This document shows positions 48,230-59,879 of a DNA stretch of 64,000 nt, one piece after another. A program made the position numbers and the translations under genes. The DNA comes from Dryococelus australis (lineage: Eukaryota; Arthropoda; Insecta; Phasmatodea; Phasmatidae). The stretch spans positions 217,142,712 through 217,206,711 of the forward strand of contig CM056997.1 in NCBI GenBank assembly GCA_029891345.1, read 5' to 3'. Numbering within the stretch: the first letter of the stretch is position 1; each line of letters begins with the position of its first letter. The notes under the pieces were generated by a model. That model worked only from the letters and a program-made list of their open reading frames with translations. It did not search any database and was not told the DNA's origin.

Positions 48230-49500
48230 GATTCCATAAGGTCTTGTTTGCGAGCTTGAGTAGACATTTACGTGGTATACTCATCGTAGAATTGCGACAT
48301 TATAAAAAGTTACATTCCCAACGAACACTGAAGTGAAACGGTGGAGGGGTGTAAATGTTAAACTCTATTTATACACATTTTCAAATTCCCAGGTAAACGT
48401 GCAGAAAGTGAGACCTATCCCCTCCCCCAGAACCCTCTCTACAGAAACACTCATCCCCTCAACACACACACACACATTTCTGTATATTGGCTTGTATTGT
48501 ATCATTCAGAGCAAGAAAGGCATACCATTTTGTTAGGCTTGGTCAGTGTGAAGGGGAAGGATGGGAACGTGACTTGTGATCACTGACTCCCATTGTTAGC
48601 ACTGCACAAGGTTTCTCACACTCTCCTTTGTGGGAATCTTGTCGGCGCAGCAGGGAAGACAGTTTCGTGCCGGGGAGCAAACTGTGTCAAGAAGCATTCA
48701 AAAAATTTATGAGCTCGGCCAGAAATGTCGCTGGATAGCTGGAGAATACTTCCAGCAAACAAAACAAAACTTATTCAACACAAAGCTTCCCGCACCATGC
48801 TGTTCATAATCGACTCACTTTTTTCACGCATTGTCTCCTTCAATGATTCCACTGTTCTCCCATGACTCGTTTCACGCAGTTCCGACAGCCTTGCTTCGCC
48901 GCTAACATCCCTCCCTCTCAACACCATACATTCATGTCTCGAGGCACCTCCCTCGCCACCGCAATACGAGCACCGTTCGTCACTCATTGCTCTCGCCACC
49001 CACATCATATACCTACCTGGTTCTACCCAGGAGACTTTCTACGACCGCTTTCCCACCATATTTCATAAAAAGAAAAAAAAGCCTCACTATGGTTTAGCAC
49101 ACAATGGGAAAGGCTCTCTTATGGTATGAACGATTTTTCATTTACAAAAGTCTTTAGTGCATTAAATATTAACGATTTTGGTGTGAAAAACAAAATATTA
49201 TGTCTGTCATTAGACTGAGTGAGTGAAAATTATGTATTTCTATTATGGAATACATACAAAAAGATTATTTTTTCATTTGTTCAAGATAAATATGTAAAAA
49301 AGGTTACACCCCCAATTAAATACATCTTCCTCACACAAACATTTTGTAAAGTTATGACAATAGATTGATAAATTATATATTGTATGTAAACAATGATTCA
49401 CTCATTTATTTAAATTATATAGTCTGTTTGGTATTAAATGATACAAACTTTCAGTTTGACACAATTTACTATGTAATTTTTTTCAAACAAATATAATATT
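48230..49500. other. Non-coding sequence with a small Cys-rich frame
   Basis: A CA-rich tract lies at 48,461-48,475. On minus, 48,775-49,008 reads a short frame with a C-x2-C...H-x3-C arrangement (CSYC, then HECM) followed by a charged helix. This recalls zinc-finger tails of non-LTR retrotransposon ORFs, but nothing else of such an element is seen. From 49,070 on the sequence is AT-rich. Confidence 0.3.
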
Positions 49501-49501
49501 T

Positions 49502-49622
49502 ATTTGCATGTACAAAACCACATTGCTTCTTAAAGTATTAATTTACATATACAAAATCACATTTCTTCTTAAAATTATTAATTTACATTTACAAAATCAC
49601 ATTACTTCATAAAATATTAATT
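49502..49622 (+). repeat. 40-bp tandem repeat, three copies
   Basis: Three consecutive units of type atttacatatacaaaatcac then atttcttcttaaaattatta, with few differences between units. Confidence 0.85.
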
Positions 49623-49934
49623 TGAATTACAAGCAATCGTCGTTACTCATTTAAGTAATACACTTTGAATTGATGTAGTGAAGTTCATATCTGGAAAAGA
49701 TGCTATCAATATGTTGCAGAGAGACAAATTCGTTATTCTCTCAATGTTTTTATTCTAAATGAATCGGTGACTCACTGACGTTCAGATTAGATGTACTAGA
49801 AGATTCACGCATTCTTGAGGCGGATGGAAACTTGATTCACTCATAGATGATATTATACCTCGTTGAAGGTAGCTGAGCTGAATTTATTATGATACAGAGT
49901 AGTGTCTTGCAGAAAAATATTTTTTTTATGTGTG

Positions 49935-50020
49935 TATTGGAGTAAGTGAAGATATTTTGCCGAATCTTGAAACCAAGGTCTTGAGAGTTAATGAGGGTGA
50001 AATGAGTGATGGTACATCTT
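49935..50020 (-). mobile_element. tRNA-derived SINE, tail fragment (copy E)
   Basis: The phrase gaagatattttgccgaatctt and the following aaggtcttgagag match the 3' part of copy C near 59,910-59,945. There is no tRNA head. It abuts the broken end of the second Polinton fragment. Confidence 0.5.
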
Positions 50021-50029
50021 TGGATTACA

Positions 50030-50856
50030 AATCTTATTATAGGTAAAGACATGGTTTACTTCCGACCAGTGGTAAACAGTCTATATTGGGAGATGTATAC
50101 ATCCATTTTGTTATTAGTTGTAAAGTCCACCCGCTTCCACGATCACTAAATTCTTTGTCTATTTGCGAGGTAAGGTACTATGGTAGAATTATAAAGGTCA
50201 CTTATATCTGGGGAATGTATAATGGTGAGAGCTTGAATTAGAAAGTAGAAAGTTTCTGTAGATGATTCCTCTCCTGTGATGGAAGTCAGATACTTGCAGG
50301 ATATATTTACACTAAGAGTTATTAGCTGGGGTGATGATGTGGTTAAATCAATCAGAGGCTTCCTACACCTTGAAAAAAATCTTACAAAGTCTACATCAGT
50401 ATCTCTTTGGTTGTTACATATCCACACATCAGTCAGTCTGCTTACAAAAGCTGTGTTGAGTATTTCACAATAGAGATGGGGCAAACCGGAAAGTGAATTA
50501 CTTCCCAATCCAGAATTAAATTATTCCCATTTTGAAGGAAATGCAGTGGTTAGAGCAGGAAATTTCAACTTTGCTAATGTGTGAGGTGCTATGTGAGGTG
50601 CTGTGTGAGGTGCTATGTGAGGTGCTAGGTGAGGTGCTATGTGAGGTGCTGTGTGAGGTGCTGTGTGAGGTGCTGTATAAGATGCTATGTGAGGTGCTGT
50701 GTGAGGTGATATGCGAGGTGATATGCGAGGTGCTGTGTGAGGTGCTATGTGAGGTGCGGTGTGAGGTGCTGTGTGAGCTGCCTTGTGAAGTGCTGTGTGA
50801 GGTATTGTGTGAGGTGTGATTTCTTTACCACAAAAGTGACATAGCAAAGCTATCAT
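50030..50856 (-). pseudogene. Zinc-finger plus polymerase N-terminus of Polinton copy 2
   Basis: ATG near 50,856 is followed by MIALLCHFCGKE, a single C-x2-C finger start equivalent to the one at 28,335. About 20 tandem A-P-H-T/I tetrapeptides follow (50,577-50,815). Then comes a domain matching 28,770-29,080 of the other copy, including LITLSVNISCKYL and TETFYF, and ending with an RGSGW motif near 50,130. The frame from 50,856 is open through the repeat to 50,521 and continues in another frame at 50,508-50,146. The exonuclease and polymerase domains are missing. Confidence 0.75.
50577..50815 (-). repeat. 12-bp tandem repeat coding Ala-Pro-His-Thr/Ile
   Basis: About 20 units of gtgaggtgctat/gtgaggtgctgt (plus strand). 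Because 12 is a multiple of three, the minus frame stays open and codes A-P-H-T or A-P-H-I. It sits exactly in the linker between zinc finger and polymerase N-terminal domain. The equivalent linker in the complete element (28,680-28,745) is also made of short repeats but is shorter and diverged. Confidence 0.93.
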
Positions 50857-51429
50857 TGATTCTGTACTCTCCCAAGTCTAGAATGGAACTGAAAGGTTTC
50901 AACATTTTATGGTCAGATTTAGACAATTCTAGGAAACAATTGGAGTATGTTATTCATTTGAAATATATGTTTAAGTATTAAAAAAACTTTCAAACCTTTA
51001 TTGTTAAATGAATGTTATCATTAGTTATGTAATATTACGTTTTCAAAAAAAAACATTTTGTTTTATAGAATATGTGGATATTACAACCAATGCTTTTGTA
51101 AAGTAGAAAAACACAAAAAAAATGGTTTAAAAAAATTATATTGCTACAAAGTACATATTGAAAACATAAAATCTTTCAGGAAACATATTTACATTATTTC
51201 TTCTCCTTGACAATAGTTGTAGTATTTCCATATGTTTGAATGTCTTGCAGTAGTATAATACATTCTGGTAAAAGTGCGAATATATTTCTTCGATGTTAGA
51301 GGCAAATAACATTTGAGTGAAAAAAATGACACTAAAATTGTTACTTTCCAAAACATTTTTAAAAGGTTTACTCCAATGTGTAACTAAAATGGTAATATTC
51401 AATTAACACTTTGATTTCTGCATGAATGA

Positions 51430-52100
51430 GCATGTGACCTTGTACTTGTCTTGAGCCATCTTTACAATGGATTGGCTTACAGGAACCAAATACATTTATA
51501 TACTAAATTTCACTCATTCTCTCATTCGAGATAATGCCATATCACTTGTATAATATCCACTGGGGACTCAGGGGGAGAATCATCATAAATTGCTTCACCC
51601 CATAAGTCATCAATGACTCTTTTAGAATTAATCGATAGTTTCCTTCTATATGGATGTTCGATTTATAACCAGATGATTTACACAATTGATTGAACAAAGG
51701 GCAATTGTATTCTAGTTGAATATGTGTTACTTTCCCATTCCAAACACTTTCGAAAATACATTTTTACTCAACTCCACCATCATACATTTAACAATTATTT
51801 TAGTATTGTTTGCAAATCTCTTCAATATTCTCATACTCCATACACCCACATTCCCAGGTTAAACAATGGTGATGTTTGGTTAACCATCTATTTGCTTTCT
51901 TGTATTTAAAAGACTTAGATATTTTCAGAGGAATGGTGGTTTGTAGCTGAATACTGTTGCGTGTTCTTCCATGTCAGTAATAGCCAATTCTTTTATGAAA
52001 TTTTTTTCTGGGGATTGAAATCCTTGCACATTGCAAAACATCTTGTAAATACCATGTCTCGTTGTCTATTAACTCATGTCATTATCTTCACCAGCTTATC
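51430..52100 (-). pseudogene. Conserved Polinton small ORF, copy 2
   Basis: The minus frame starts near 52,043 with a VQGFQSP segment, followed by FIKELAITDME and a YKPPF segment. It matches 26,652-26,780 of the complete element closely in this first part. The downstream portion (to ~51,430) is readable in pieces. Function unknown. Confidence 0.5.
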
Positions 52101-52119
52101 TCTTACATTTTAGTTTGCC

Positions 52120-53270
52120 GATCAATCGTGAATTGCTAATGCATAAGCTTGTATATTTATCGGATTTGGTGTATTAGGAATAGATTCAATTTGTGAATCA
52201 ATTACACTATTAGCAATTGTGTTATCTTGTTTGCTTATATGAAAAACAAATTGCGTTCCTCTGGTTTTAAATGCTTCTGGTTCTAGGATCGGTGAGCTGA
52301 TTATGTTATAATACATTTCCTGGAACTTTGAGTACATATTATAGCAAATATGGAACCCTCCATTCCCAAAGTTTGCATTAAAATTGGTGTAAGAATAAGC
52401 TTGACTATTTAGATACAGTTTAATATTTTCCATATCACAATTTTCGAACACTGATCTATCACATTTTAAATTGTTTTGTCGATTTGTTTGAAAACAAATA
52501 ATGACAAATCATGGTTTCTCAGTTGAAAAACATGATTTCACATTCCAAATGACTTTTTCTGATGTCGGTAGAGTTGGCAATGTTTCCAAATCCCACAATC
52601 TGAATGCAATATCTAGATTATTCCTTTTTCTTTATATTTAAAAAACTTAACATGCACATGAATGTTAGTTTCAATATGTGGCATTAGCCACTCGACACTG
52701 TTTAATTCAAATGTTGCACCTTCCTTGTTATTAGTCATGTCATGTACAGAATTCAAATGTGTGCTAGCGAATAGAATAACTAATCCTTGTTTAGCACTTA
52801 ATATTACGTGTTTATAGTCCTCAGCAAAGCCCAAAATCATACCTAACAGTATAAGATATTTGTATTTTCCACCTGTGTTTGTTTGTAGTGTAAAACTATT
52901 AGCATTGCTCCACCCAGCCATTAACCATGTATAAAGATTTTTTTTACGGTTTCCAAGAGATATTTAATTATCATGAAAGTAATTCCAACATCCGATGATT
53001 GGTTGATTTCAACACCATTGAGCATATATGCAATTCAATCGATTAAATGAAGATTCCATTTCTCATTATTGCTGTAGTTAATGGATTAGTTGCATCGGCT
53101 GTCTTTTTAATTGTTCCTCCAAACCTTAATCTTTATTTTGATGGTAATGTCTAAATATCGTGATTTTGTATACCAATCCTTATTTCCGATTAAAACGTGT
53201 ACGGTACGACTCGAAACAGTTCATATACTTGTGTTTCTGTATTGGTTATTACTTTCATCATAACTTATTG
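52120..53270 (-). pseudogene. Major-capsid-like protein, Polinton copy 2
   Basis: Two long minus frames, 52,613-52,921 (with AGWS, GGKYKYLILL, GFAEDYKHVI and VEWLMPHIE) and 52,122-52,451 (with NGGFHICYNMYSKF and EPEAF, ending in AIHD), correspond to 25,810-26,590 of the complete element. The second frame shows the true C-terminus, which is harder to see in the other copy. The intervening part and N-terminus contain stops. Double-jelly-roll capsid identity is inferred from position and layout. Confidence 0.6.
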
Positions 53271-53281
53271 TTTCTTCAAAA

Positions 53282-53503
53282 TTATGTTTGCCTTCCAATT
53301 CTATTAACTGTATATCCTAATTCCTTAAAAACAATTTGTTGCCATATGTTTACTTTTCGGGTATCATGTTTGAAAATATCTTTTAACGTTTGCATATACG
53401 TCTTTTTATAGTTGCTTTTTTTCAGAATATGATTTTTAGAAACATAGTTTTTAAACAAAGTGCCTACTTTATGAGCATATTGAGTATTAAACACAATGCC
53501 CAT
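53282..53503 (-). CDS. Short ORF before the capsid gene, Polinton copy 2
   Basis: A 73-codon open frame begins MGIVFNTQYAHKVGTLF and contains KVNIWQQIVFKELGY. It is basic and ends just before the capsid reading. A broken homologue is visible at 25,230-25,445, where an IVFKE segment is retained. Conservation in both copies between the penton-like and capsid-like genes suggests a real small gene or a capsid N-terminal piece. No function is recognised, and its host element is dead. Confidence 0.4.
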   Translation of the reverse strand: MGIVFNTQYAHKVGTLFKNYVSKNHILKKSNYKKTYMQTLKDIFKHDTRKVNIWQQIVFKELGYTVNRIGRQT

Positions 53504-53589
53504 TTTGATTGCAACAAACAGAATGCATATTATTATATTGCTTCTTTAAATACAATCTAATTGTAATTTCTTCATTTCTAAAATTAATC

Positions 53590-54000
53590 AGTTTTTTTAT
53601 CTTGATCGACAATTGAAACAACAAATTCATCCACTCGATTAACTATTACTGGAGGATATATCAATATATTTGCTTTCTCAGTAATTTTGTAATCTAGAGC
53701 CACTCACACATGAATTCATGTATTGCACTTGTTGGTTTTCCATTCAAATGTGATCTGCCTACAATATTAACATTTATGCGACATACATTAACCGATTATA
53801 TATTACCCAGTTTTGATTATTTGTGTAATTGATTAGGTGGAAATACTCTACTTTCATAACCTAACATATTAGCAATTTAATTGTCTTCTGTGAAATCGAT
53901 ATCGACATTACTATACATCACACATGTTAACGTATTTGGATTTCCATGTAATTGGAAATGTACACTTCTTGTTACAAAAATGTGTGATCTCGTGTAGCTG
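53590..54000 (-). pseudogene. Penton-like protein 3' part, Polinton copy 2
   Basis: Minus-strand reading matches 24,780-25,217 of the complete element, including a segment equivalent to IANMLGY (near 53,880), an INVNIV segment, and an IHEF strand followed by a DQD-K motif near 53,610. It begins inside the gene at the fragment border near 54,000 and has several stops. Confidence 0.6.
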
Positions 54001-56240
54001 AAAATATTTGTAAGTCCCCTTCGGGTTTGTTCAGCAGGCTGCCCCCTCCCAAGTCACAGGCACGCACCACGGAGTGGACGTGGCTAAGAGCTGCAGCAAC
54101 CCATATCTTTGGAGGAAAAAGGGTTCAGAACTCGAATAATAGTTCCGTGAGCTCAGTTTTATCCGAATAAATTCCAACACATTATATGTAATGCAGTTAA
54201 CGTACATTAGTGGTGAAACCTTCGGAATTATGAACTGGCCTGTATCAGATCTGAGAAACAAATAGCAAATTATAAATTTGAACATACCGCACTGGACCAC
54301 TGGAAAAAATTACTTCCAAATCATACATAATTGTAAATATGAAATGAGGTGTTACATTATAATTCCCCTTGCCAACACACACGAGATCCTTGAAAACATA
54401 AAGTGCTAATCACTAAAAACATTAAATAATACATCATAGGGAATAATTTTTTCATATGTGTGATAATTAGAGACCATGAAATGTATCGAAATGAATGGCC
54501 TCTGGTCTAGACTTCACAGTCCAATGAATACCCAATCAACTACTGTATATTCACTGTTCGTTTCTCCAGTAAGTGGCCAATAATACTCTAAAACATACAG
54601 CACATGATCCCTAAACGTCTTTCCTTGCCAGTTTCGTATTTACTTCGTACATTCCTAAGTGAGCCTTGTTAACTGTAATTCATTGCAAAGGTAGATTAGG
54701 CCTACAAGTGTGTAATGTTTAGCTTGTCCTCAAAATAATCCGTTCAGTTTTCCTGTTCCTGCTTTGTTCCTTTCATAAACTAAAGTCCTATTTACATGCA
54801 CCAACTCGTCTTAACCAAATTTTAATTACATTTACCAAATTTGGATTACAGTAAATAGTTATAGATTATTAAAGTGTTATAACAAAAATTTACTACACTA
54901 TTATCTGCGGGAGTGATTATAGTCTCTTGAAAGATATACAGTTATTTAAAAATACTCAAAACATTCACCTTTTAAAACATAATAACATATAGTATACATG
55001 CAACGAGCAACTAGATATATTTTGAAGGAAACTATTCGCATTTGTTGTGAGCATTTCTTGATGCCTGTCACATTTCATATATGGACGTATGCACTCAAAT
55101 GTCAATAAAGATTATGTATTAAGTCTTAATTCAGTTTTTATTTTCATTTATACACGAACTGAAGTATAAATAAAATTGCTTGCATGTTTCATGTGTGTGT
55201 TATAGCACCATTACGAAAAGTGTTAAGAGCTCATTTTGGCGTGAACAGTCTATAGTACCGTTACATCTAAGCTCGACAGTTCAACTCGAAGTGTTTTGTC
55301 ATGATGTGGTTTCTTACTCAACTGCCTCCATTGGCGATTCGTGCTAGTAATGGTAAGTAATCCAATTTGAAATACTTGGTGACTGGCAGACACCACACCG
55401 ACCAGTCTCCTAACTGATTGGTGGATACATGTGTAAGTGTGCTTTCTAGCAATTGGCCTCTCAGTGTTTTGCACCATGTTATGCGAATGCTAGCCATTGT
55501 AGGGTACACAACTAACATTTGTTTGATAATATTTCAGATTGTGAACACAAACATGATTAGCCAACATTCTTTATATCAATTTTTATAAATCGTTTTCAGT
55601 CCCACAACTATAAAAAAAGCAAAATATATACCAATTTGATACTTGCTATATCTTGGGCTGTCTTACACAAGAAACATTCACACATATAAATATTTACAAA
55701 ATGAATGTTGCTTTAAGAATTATCTTCCTTGCAGGATAAGGTATTGCAATTTCTAAGTTTCAGTGCAAATTGGTTGACCAAAATCAAAATTTTAACCGGT
55801 GGAAGTCCATATTCAGTACCTGTACAAAATAGGTACACAAATAGCGATAGCGAATTGCATTTTATTTATAACACATCTACCAACATCTCACTTTGAAGTC
55901 ACCACACTTTAACCTCATACCTACCAAAATCGTAGAGGTTATAGTGACGTAAAGGGTTGGGAGAGTGGAGCTATGTTTTAAATATTAGTTTATGACATGC
56001 AGTCAAATGAAAAGTTACCGAGCCAGAGTTCCAAAATGTCGTACAGGAAGGTCCTTCCTGATCTACTCAAGTTCTATATCGCAGTGGTTGTTTAAATATA
56101 TTTAATCATTTACCACCAATCTGTTCTACTTTCTAACCCTTTCTCCTCCGTTTATTAGGTTTGGTAGTGCAAGTCAGAAAATGAATAAATTAACAATAAC
56201 AATTTAATTTGTAATATTGTGAGTACTATTTAAAAATTAC
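54001..56240. other. Non-coding sequence beyond the Polinton fragment
   Basis: A GC-richer patch lies at 54,010-54,140; the rest is AT-rich. Short minus frames at 55,250-55,518 have no recognisable domain. Nothing else is seen. Confidence 0.45.
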
Positions 56241-56394
56241 TTTGGCGCAAAGGGATGAGGGATAGGAACGGAGGAACAGCCCACCATTATGTTGGAATTT
56301 CCCTTTCTTCCCTTTTATCCTTCAAAATTTCCATTTTTCCTCAAAATGAACTAAATGTCCCTAACAATTTAGATGTTCAGTAAAAACGTCCCTT

Positions 56395-56570
56395 TCCCCT
56401 TAAAAAGTTCCCATTTTCCCAGGCAGATCAGTGACCCTGGGTAGAGCAGTGAGACGGATCAGCGACCCAGGGTCAAGGATCAACGACCCCGGTGACCGGG
56501 AACAGAGACCCCAGGGGCAAAAGAGCATGGCCAGGACCTTTGCCCCTGATCTTTGACATTTATCCCAAAA
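56395..56570 (+). repeat. GC-rich short-period repeat
   Basis: Words of type gatcagtgaccc, gatcagcgaccc and gatcaacgaccc recur at ~20-40 bp spacing with ccaggg/ccccagggg elements. Diverged and of irregular period. Confidence 0.5.
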
Positions 56571-56865
56571 ATCCAAAAAAGTAAAAAAATTCGACAAAAA
56601 TAAAATAATCTTTTAAATCCCAAAAAGTATATTATTAAAAGTACTCAAAAATTATTTCAAAAATATTTTAAAAGGTATTTTAAAAATGATTGAAAATGTA
56701 TCATCAAAAATTTATTAAAAATTATTTAAAAAACTTTAAAATATTCAATAATAAATGTATTATTAAAAATGTATTCAAAATCATCTTTAAAATCTATAAA
56801 ATATTTTACAAAATTAATTAAATAACTTAAAAATTGTTTTAAAATGTATTTAAAAATTAATTTTC
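56571..56865. repeat. AT-rich simple-sequence tract
   Basis: Dominated by variants of attattaaaaatgtat and tttaaaaattatt with a loose ~20-30 bp rhythm. No coding potential. Confidence 0.6.
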
Positions 56866-56884
56866 CAGCGGACACTCCTCACCC

Positions 56885-57010
56885 ATACACATCCACCATT
56901 TTGGTAGGTGCAAGGGGCGGCTATCTTGATAGGTGGCCACCATGTTGGTAGGCGACCGCCATCTTGGTAGGCAGCCACCATCTCGCTAGACGACCACCCT
57001 ATACGTAGGC
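56885..57010 (+). repeat. ~22-bp minisatellite, about six copies
   Basis: Units of type gccaccatcttggtaggcga recur from the ccaccattttggtagg at ~56,889 to the gactgcctcg at ~57,020. They form the left neighbour of the ~115-bp satellite array. Confidence 0.75.
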
Positions 57011-57034
57011 GACTGCCTCGTTATATATATCACC

Positions 57035-58170
57035 TGTCTGCCATATTGGATGCAGGTAACCATGACCTCAAACCCATGTCCTTGAAATACCTTGAAACCA
57101 AAACTCGAGAAAAAAAAATTAAAAGTCAACAAGCATAATTAATTACAAACTACCACTGCCATACTGGATGTAGGTACCATCGTCCTTGACCTCATGGCAT
57201 TGAATGATCTTGACAACCAAATCTCAATAAGTAATACATAAAAATCAACCAACATATTACAACTAACTACCACCGCCATATTAAATGCAGGTGACCTGAC
57301 TGTGACCTCTTGATCTTAAATTACCTTGAAAACAAAAACTAGATAAAAATATATCAAAGTCAGCAAGCACATTTCAGAACTACCTACTACCACCATATTA
57401 GATGCAGACTACCTTGACCTTGACATCATGACCTTGAATGACCTTGAAAACAAAAACTCGCAATAAAATACATTAAAGTCATCAGGCATATTACATTATA
57501 GACTACTAACCTCATATTAGGCGCAGACTACCTTAACCTTAACCCCATAGCCATGAATGAAAACCAAAACTCTATGAAAAATTAAAGTCTACAAGCACAC
57601 TACAAAAGTCACAACTACCACCGTAATAAATGCAAACTATGTTCACCTTAACCCCATGATTTTGAATGACCTTGAAAAAACACACTTAATAAAATACATA
57701 AAAGTCAGCAAGCATAATACGTTACACACCATGGCCACCATATTAGATGCAGGCAACCTCGACGTTGACCCCATTACATTAAATGCCCTCGAAAACAAAA
57801 TCTCGACAAGAAATACATTAAAGTCGACAAGCATATTACATTCCTAACTACTATGGCCATATTAGATGTAGATGAAATTAACCTTGATCTTATGACTTTG
57901 AATGACTTTGAAAACAAAAATGCGAGAATAATACATAAAAGTCAACAAAAATATTACATTACTAAGAACTACCACCTATTAGACTCAGGTGACCTGACCG
58001 TAGCTCCATCACGTTGAATGACTTTAAAAATAAAAACTAGAGAAAAAGTACATAAAAGTCAGCAAGAATTTTATTTTACAAACTACTACTATCGTTTTAG
58101 ATACAGACAACCTTGACCTTGGTCCCATAACTTTGAATGAACTTGAAAATAAAAATTCGAGAAAAAATAC
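57035..58170 (-). repeat. ~115-bp satellite array, about ten copies
   Basis: The anchor gccatattagatgcaggt recurs near 57,040, 57,158, 57,272, 57,390, 57,509, 57,620, 57,732, 57,853, 57,970 and 58,090. Each unit continues with gaccttgaccccatgacctt, a gaatgaccttgaaaacaaaa stretch, and agtcagcaagcatattac. It is the reverse complement of the family at 4,262-4,830. Confidence 0.92.
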
Positions 58171-58179
58171 ATGCTTTAG

Positions 58180-58405
58180 AATTCTTGCATGTATAGTTGT
58201 ATGCCCTTTTCAATCCACTGAAGTTATCACTGCCAAATTTATGTGTTACCTGCAACTTATGACCTCGAACAAGGCGGTTTGGCCATTATAACTTATGTAT
58301 TCTGGTAGGCACAGTTGCATGCAATTTTTATATGGTGAATTTATAGCTGCCATATTCATATGTATCACTCGTGATATCGAACAAGGCGATATATATGGAC
58401 TACCA
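58180..58405 (+). repeat. Two ~120-bp units related to the neighbouring satellite
   Basis: Two copies share agttgtatgc/agttgcatgc, a ctgcca-attcatatg phrase and cgaacaaggcg, about 118-123 bp apart. The ctgccatatt and gacctcgaac words suggest distant kinship with the ~115-bp array. Confidence 0.6.
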
Positions 58406-58409
58406 TACT

Positions 58410-59230
58410 TCAAGCCTTCATTATTCTTTGGATAAACCTGTTACTGATGCCAGAATTATTGGCAACCCTGTCAGCTACTTTGTTGATCAGTATGTATTAA
58501 CACTCATACCTATTTAGACTCTCGTTCATAACACATACTCATACTTTTTACTACTTCTCTTTCACTTCTATAAATAGCCTTTTTATATATTCCTAAATAT
58601 TCACTGACATCTATTGACAACTAAATCTGCAGTTAAACTGCACATGATGGGGTAATGTTTCTAGGTCGGATGGTACAAATCCAGAGCCGCATACGTAGTC
58701 GTTCCACCTCTCCCCAACAAACCCCCGCACCCATGTTCAGACAAGTGCCACAACGTCTGGCGCAGACAGTAGCGTGCTTCTTGAACGATGACGCGGACCT
58801 AGTCACGTGAGTGTATACATGTCTGCTCCGAAACTAGGCCAAACGATCCTATAGGTCATTTGGAAAGCTTTTAGACACTATCGTACAAATATCCTTGCAA
58901 CTGAGCGTGCAGTGACGCCTCATTTCGAAATATTTTCCACCTCTAAATATTAGAGACAATTTACTTGTATTATGTTCACTTCATGACATAGCAAAGTCAT
59001 GTTTTCGGCTATTCTTTTATGCTGGTTTCTTCAGCTACATTGTTTTTATTCCTTTTAATAAAATATTCTTTCAAGTGAGCGCTTTTAGGCAGACATAACC
59101 GTTTAAAACGTAGCCCTAATATTAATATACGTAAAAACACTTGGCTTTAACATGTTAGTACAAATTTGATGTTACGAAGTCATTGCGTATGTAAGACATA
59201 ACAACTATAATCGGATAGTGAACGTTAAGC
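58410..59230. other. Non-coding sequence
   Basis: No gene. The phrase caacgtctggcgcagacagt near 58,750 resembles cgatgtctggcgcgagcagt near 60,244, which hints at a shared unclassified repeat next to the SINEs. Confidence 0.4.
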
Positions 59231-59497
59231 ATTCCTGGGACCGTGGTGGTGTAGTGGTTGGACAACTCTCCTCCCACCATGGAGAACCGGGTTCGATTCC
59301 CGACGAGGTCACCTCCGGATTTTCGCATGTGGGAATCGTGCAGGACGATGCCGCAGGTCGGTGGGTTTTCTCACTGATCTCCCATTTAGTCCACTCTTGC
59401 ATTCCAGCGCTGCTCCATACTCATCTCGCTTTACCCTCAAGGGCTCTCAAGACCTCGGTGTTAAGAGCCTCCCAAATCTCTTCACTCGCTCATTAAG
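59231..59497 (+). mobile_element. tRNA-derived SINE, copy B (best preserved)
   Basis: The head contains box A tggtgtagtgg (59,247-59,257) and a consensus box B ggttcgattcc (59,290-59,300), 43 bp apart start to start as in tRNA genes. This marks an internal RNA polymerase III promoter. The body includes attttcgcatgtgggaatcg and the tail ctctcaagacctcggtgtta. The tRNA-like part does not fold into a convincing functional tRNA because the body replaces the acceptor 3' side, so it is a SINE and not a tRNA gene. Confidence 0.85.
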
Positions 59498-59879
59498 CAT
59501 TCCGCCTACGAGGACGTATTTTGTCCAGAAGGGCGAGACGCTGAGGACGACCTAGGCATGCGCATCACATTCATCATCGTCTCTATGTGCAAGGTACTGA
59601 ACAAGTGTGCAGTCTTTCCTTCAAAATGTACCTCTGTGACAACTTTAAAATTAAGCCTATTTCATTAAATATTTACTACATTTTCTTATTACCAAACAAT
59701 AAATTATATATATATTTAGATTTTAGTTTCTTTTCGTGCATTTACGTCATAATCCTATATTCATAACCTGAGCTTTCGCCCATGCACTAAAACGGCAATG
59801 CAGAAAATCTATTTACATTTGGACGGCTTCGTTTGGCGTGATCGGTGTGAACGTGAACTGAACCAGGTTTTAGTGTGAA

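Larger units (their letters stand above)
50020..54000 (-). mobile_element. Internal fragment of a second, diverged Maverick/Polinton
   Basis: The minus strand carries, in order, a penton-like 3' part, a short ORF, a major-capsid-like gene, the conserved KELAI ORF, and the zinc-finger/A-P-H-repeat/polymerase N-terminus. The order is the same as 24.8-29.1 kb of the complete element. Protein-level identity is only partial, so the two are separate lineages and not a recent duplication. No terminal repeats flank it. Both ends cut through genes (penton-like at ~54,000, polymerase at ~50,030), so it is a truncated relic of ~4 kb. Confidence 0.85.

Noticed and set aside
48775..49008. Non-LTR retrotransposon ORF with zinc knuckle
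   Set aside because: Only one C-x2-C...H-x3-C arrangement in a short frame; no reverse transcriptase or endonuclease motif nearby.
53160..53411. Plus-strand 83-codon frame
   Set aside because: It is antisense to the short ORF and capsid region of the second Polinton fragment, which show conserved motifs on minus.
59247..59300. Genuine tRNA gene
   Set aside because: Boxes A and B fit, but the sequence continues into a SINE body shared by several truncated copies and no full cloverleaf closes.
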